A DNA stretch of 64,000 nt, taken from positions 124,001-188,000 of the forward strand of contig CAVOYR010000002.1 in NCBI GenBank assembly GCA_963700735.1, written 5' to 3'. How positions within the stretch are numbered: position 1 is the first letter of the stretch; each line of letters begins with the position of its first letter. This stretch comes from Anderseniella sp963700735 (GTDB lineage Bacteria > Pseudomonadota > Alphaproteobacteria > Rhizobiales > Aestuariivirgaceae). This document shows, piece by piece, positions 60,358-64,000 of this stretch. The position numbers and the translations under genes were made by a program. Under the pieces are notes generated by a model. It did no database searches and had not been told where the DNA came from. It saw only the letters and a list, made by a program, of their open reading frames with translations.

Positions 60358-63088
60358 TCAGCCGGTCCAGCCCAAACCGGTGGCAATGCAGTTCATCGAC
60401 AGCAGCAGCGGCACCCGCACCTGGTTGCGCTCGTCCGACGTCTCACCTGCCGCGCGGTAACGCTTCAGCAGGTCGACCTGCCAGCGGTTGCACACCTCGA
60501 TATTCGCATGGGCATCGCGCAACCGCCGCCGGAACACCGGGAACCGGAACGCAATCTCGTCGCCCCCGACAAGCTCGAGGATCGCCTCGCAGCAGCGCGC
60601 GTGTTCCGCCTTGACGAGGCCGAATATCTCGTCGCGGATGGCGGCATCCGGCACCAGCCCGGCGTAGAGCGCGGCAATTTCCATGTCGGCCTGTGCCAAC
60701 GCCTTCTCTGCCTCGTCGATAACCAGCTTGAAGGTGCGCGAGGTGGCAAACAGCGTCTTGATCTCGTCGCGGCCGCCCGGCTTTGCCATGGCCTGCGACA
60801 GCGCCGTGCCAAGCCCGTACCAGCCGGTGATCATGTGCCGGTTCTGGCTCCAGGCAAACACCCAGGGAATGGCGCGCAGGTCATCGAGGCTGCCGGCCCC
60901 GAACCGGCGCGCGGGCCGCGAGCCGATCTTCAGCAGGGTAAGCTCCTCGACCGGGCTGGCCGACTGGAAATACTCGAGGAAACCGGGCCGCTCCAGCAGG
61001 TCGCGGTAGGTTTCAAAAGCCGTCCGCGACAGGGCGTCGATGCTGTCGGCATGCAGTGTGGTGCTGCGCGAGGTGGTTCCCTTCGGCCACAGGGAATGGC
61101 TCAGCACAGATGCGCCGAGCAACTCAAGATGTGTGCGGGCAGTGCCCCGGTTGGAATACTTGCCGGACACCACTTCGCCCTGCTCGGTGACGCGCAGCCG
61201 GCCGTCCACGGTGCCTGCGGGCTGGGCGGCAATGGCGCGGCCCGTCGGTGCCCCGCCCCGGCTGACCGAGCCGCCGCGGCCGTGGAAGAACCGCACCTTC
61301 ACGCCATGGGTCCTGCAGGTATCGACGATGGCCGTCTGTGCCTTCGCCAGTTCCCACACCGACGTCATGTAGCCGCCATCCTTGTTGCTGTCCGAATAGC
61401 CCAGCATCACCTCGATTTCGCCATTGCGCACCAGCGCCACGGCGGCCTCTGAAACTTCGAGCAGTTCGTTGAGGATGGCCGGCGCCTGCTCGAGGTCCTC
61501 GATGGTTTCAAACAGCGGCACCACGCGCGGGAACGAGGCCGGCAACGTGCGTCCGCCCCCGGCAAGCCGCGCCAGCCAGCACACCGCGAGGATGTCATCG
61601 ACCGAACTGGTCATCGACAGGATGAAGGCGCTGATCGCTTCGGGGTCGGTGCGGTGATCACACAGCAGCCTGAACAGGGCGATGGTTTCGTTGCATTCGG
61701 CTGACAGCTCGGCCTGGTCAGCCATGTCCATAAGCCCGCTCGGGTCTGCCAGCAGGTGCTGGCGCATGGCCCTGGCAGTGGGTTCAGCCGTGGCGCGGCC
61801 CGACTTTTCCAGCAGCGTTGCGACGGTGCGGTTGATCACGGCAGAGTTTTGCCGCACGTCCAGGGAGGCAGTACGGAAACCGAAGGTCTCCACCTGGCAG
61901 CGCACCGGCGAAATCTCGGCGCGCGCAACCTCGCCGGCACCGGCGGCATTGAGGCCGTCTTCGAGCGCTTTCAGGTCGTCGATCATCTCGCGGGGCGACC
62001 GGTACGGCAGCGCACCGGAAGAGGTATCGCCCATGCAGGCCCTGAGCCGCAATTGCATGGCCACGCAGAACTGCCGGAACAGTTCGCGATCATTGCGCTT
62101 CTGGATGGCGTCGGACTGGCCCGACATGGCAAGCAGCGCCGCCAGCCGGTGACGGAACTCGTCCGGTGCGGGGCTGATGCGGTCGGAAATGCTCAACAGG
62201 CACAACAGGCGGTCAAGCTGGCCGAGGTGATGCTTCAGGGCATTGTCGCGCAGCCGCATCAGGGTGCGGTAGGTAACGGCGGTGGTCACGTTCGGGTTGC
62301 CATCCCGGTCGCCGCCAATCCACGACGCGAAGCGCAGGAATGAAGGTGCCTCAATGGCATCTTCCGGGTAGTGCCGGACCAGGGCATCTTCAAGGTCCCG
62401 CCATGATTCCACGGCACCGGAGAACAGTGTCTCGTTGAAGAAGTGCAGGCCCCAGGTCACTTCCTCGTCCAGCGTGGGCCGGTGCAGGCGAAGCTCGCCC
62501 GTCAGCCACAGCAATTCGATCTGGTTCCTGATCCTGAGGATCAGCTGCTCGCGCTCGCGCGGTGTCCAGCGGTTCGACTCCAGCTCGACGAGCGTCCGGT
62601 AGATCCGCCGGTAGGCTTCCAGCACGGTCGTCCGCCGGGCCTCGGTCGGATGCGCCGTGATGGTGGGCGTCACCTCGATACGGGCCAGCACGCGGCGCAG
62701 GTCATCGGCCCCGACGCCATTGCGTGCCGCCTTTGCCAGTGCGGCATGAAACGACCCGATCACCGCATCCGGCCCGGAACTCGAACTCGATGCTGCGCAA
62801 CTGCTGCGTTTGGGAGATTTCTTCAGCGATGGTCTGCAACTGGAAGCGAAGGCCGATGGCCTGCAATGCCTTGATGACAAGGCCCGTCTGCGCCACGTCG
62901 AACTTGCCGGCACCGGCAGTCTTGCCGCCACCTGTGGTAATGCCGGCAAGCGCCGGTTCATGCGAGCGAACCACCGAATCCAGCAGGCTGATCAGCAGTC
63001 CCTCGACGTGTTCGCGATAGTCTTGCGAAACCGCGCCGCCCGTACCGCCCGGGGGGCGGCGGATTTCCAGTGGTGCAACTGCGGTCAT
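60358..63088 (-). pseudogene. ppc: Phosphoenolpyruvate carboxylase, frame broken by one inserted base near 62775
   Basis: Carboxylates PEP to oxaloacetate, in the serine cycle regenerating C4 acids. The N-terminal frame from ATG 63088 gives MTAVAPLEIRRPPGG and continues to RSIEFEFR; the next part is in another frame: PDAVIGSFHAALAKA, then the PEPC motif TAHPTEARRTT, a catalytic-His element. The glycine-rich GRGGSVSRGG loop and the LGYSDSNKDGGY motif (Lys) are also intact, as is the C-terminal NCIATGLGWTG. Deleting one G in the GGG/CCC run near 62772-62775 gives an uninterrupted 909-residue protein, the normal length. The gene starts 27 bases after mtkB and would be translated from a second ribosome site. 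It is a real PEPC with either an assembly error or a recent frameshift. Confidence 0.88.
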
Positions 63089-63115
63089 GCCGGTCGATAC
63101 TCCCTTGTGCAGGCT

Positions 63116-64000
63116 TCAGGCTGCCAGCTTGCGGTCACGCAGGACGGCGGCAACGGTCTCGCCCATGCTGGACGGGTTTGGTGCCACGGTCACCCCTGCT
63201 TCTTCCAGGATGACCACCTTTTCCTGGGCACTTTCACCAAAAGCCGAAATGATCGCCCCGGCGTGCCCCATCTTGCGGCCCTTGGGAGCCGACAGCCCGG
63301 CCACGAAGGCAATCACCGGCTTCTTCATGTGATCACGCGCATAGGCGGCAGCGTCTGCCTCCTGCGGTCCGCCGATCTCGCCAATCATCAGCACGGCGTC
63401 GGTATCCGGGTCCTGCTCGAACAGGCCGAGCAGATCGCGGAAGCTGGACCCGTTGATCGGATCACCGCCAATGCCGATGGACGTCGACACACCAATGCCC
63501 AGCGCCTTCATCTGGCTGGCAGCTTCATAGCCCAGTGTACCAGACCGCCCGATGATGCCAACCCGTCCGGGCAGGTAGATATGCGCGGGCATGATGCCCA
63601 TCATTGCCTTGCCGGGCGAGATGGTGCCGGCACAGTTGGGACCGGTCAGGATCATGCGGTTGTCTTCGCGGTAGCGGCGCATGAACCGCTTCACCCGGAT
63701 CATGTCCTGTGCGGGGATGCCATCAGTAATGCACACGCAGTATTTGATGCCTGCGTCAGCCGCTTCCATGATGGCGTCGGCGGCAAACGGCGGCGGCACG
63801 AACACGATGGACGCGGTCGCGCCAGTTTCCTGGACAGCGCCCTTCATGGTGTTGAACATGGGCACACCGAGCGAAGTTTGACCACCCTTGCCGGGGGTAA
63901 CACCACCGACCACGTTGGTGCCGTTCTTAATCATGTCTTCGGCATGGAACTGTCCGATGCGGCCGGACATGCCCTGCACGATCACCTTGGTCGTTTCGTC
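63116..64000 (-). CDS. mtkB: Malate--CoA ligase beta-type subunit (malate thiokinase, SucD-like), 5' end outside window
   Basis: The frame is open to the right edge; the start lies beyond 64000 (it begins near DETTKVIVQGMSGRIGQFHAEDM). The visible 294 residues match the alpha-type (SucD) subunit: GSNVVGG-like GTNVVGGVTPGKGG, ITDGIPAQDMIRVKRFMRRYRED, LTGPNCAGTISPGKAMMGIMPAHIYLPG, SGTLGYEAASQM, and the catalytic His in KMGHAGAIISAFG. The PNCAG-P-MMGIMP-HIYLPG block is like malate thiokinase MtkB of methylotrophs. The neighbour ppc on the same strand supports the serine-cycle assignment, since mtkA-mtkB-ppc is a known order. Succinyl-CoA synthetase is the alternative, but sucCD is normally not beside ppc. 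Confidence 0.85.
   Translation of the reverse strand, partial: DETTKVIVQGMSGRIGQFHAEDMIKNGTNVVGGVTPGKGGQTSLGVPMFNTMKGAVQETGATASIVFVPPPFAADAIMEAADAGIKYCVCITDGIPAQDMIRVKRFMRRYREDNRMILTGPNCAGTISPGKAMMGIMPAHIYLPGRVGIIGRSGTLGYEAASQMKALGIGVSTSIGIGGDPINGSSFRDLLGLFEQDPDTDAVLMIGEIGGPQEADAAAYARDHMKKPVIAFVAGLSAPKGRKMGHAGAIISAFGESAQEKVVILEEAGVTVAPNPSSMGETVAAVLRDRKLAA

Overview
The window reads as chromosomal DNA from a GC-rich alphaproteobacterium, most likely of the order Hyphomicrobiales (Rhizobiales). The basis is gene content and order: lgt-midA-pgeF, ubiK-ybjN-proC, a PetP/PetR-like MarR/OmpR pair, and a MoxR-DUF58-DUF4159 block beside cca-NUDIX-DUF1285. The right edge carries malate thiokinase subunit (mtkB) and PEP carboxylase (ppc) genes of the kind used in the serine cycle of methylotrophs. 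No tRNA, rRNA, CRISPR array, insertion sequence or phage gene was seen. Most long antisense ORFs are GC-driven shadows.

Layout. 1-5.7 kb (minus): a truncated lipoprotein gene and a tight lgt-midA-pgeF-M24-GNAT run. 5.8-9 kb (plus): ubiK, ybjN-like, proC, tetR, csaA, preceded by a nested palindromic intergenic element. 9-11.6 kb (minus): MarR regulator, OmpR-type regulator and a frameshifted sensor kinase. 11.8-14.5 kb: ilvE with a good terminator, then a periplasmic L,D-transpeptidase. 14.5-25.7 kb (minus): small secreted proteins, moaD-pgsA-uvrC, folB with a FolM-like SDR, an AIM24 protein, an orphan CoxL-like molybdenum hydroxylase subunit with a cupin, cca, a CoA pyrophosphatase and DUF1285. 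26-32.9 kb (plus): MoxR ATPase, DUF58 and two large membrane proteins.

33.7-44.9 kb is the most striking part. It is a bacterial ceramide/sphingolipid locus of the Caulobacter type. One arm (plus) has an MsbA-like ABC exporter, a GNAT-fold acyltransferase matching bacterial ceramide synthase, a metallophosphoesterase, and an LptF/LptG permease pair. The converging arm (minus) has serine palmitoyltransferase, a dedicated acyl carrier protein, a ceramide reductase-like epimerase and a fatty acyl-AMP/ACP ligase. Together they could activate a fatty acid onto the ACP, condense it with serine, N-acylate, reduce, and export the product to the outer membrane. A fatty acid hydroxylase superfamily gene lies about 2 kb further on.

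47.8-56.4 kb (minus) looks like an uptake and catabolic operon: a polar amino acid-type ABC transporter without its ATPase, a non-pyrrolysine MttB-family methyltransferase, an SDR, a sulfatase, a CaiB-type CoA transferase and an AbrB-type membrane protein. A diheme cytochrome and a DAO-family flavoprotein are divergent from it. 58.7-64 kb holds a PfpI-like protein, a LuxR-type regulator whose receiver lacks the phosphoacceptor Asp, and ppc-mtkB.

Four conserved genes (sensor kinase, ABC exporter, acyl-ACP ligase, ppc) each carry one extra base that breaks the frame. All four being single-base insertions suggests consensus errors at least as strongly as real pseudogenes. Names come from motif recognition and gene context. 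No database search was run.
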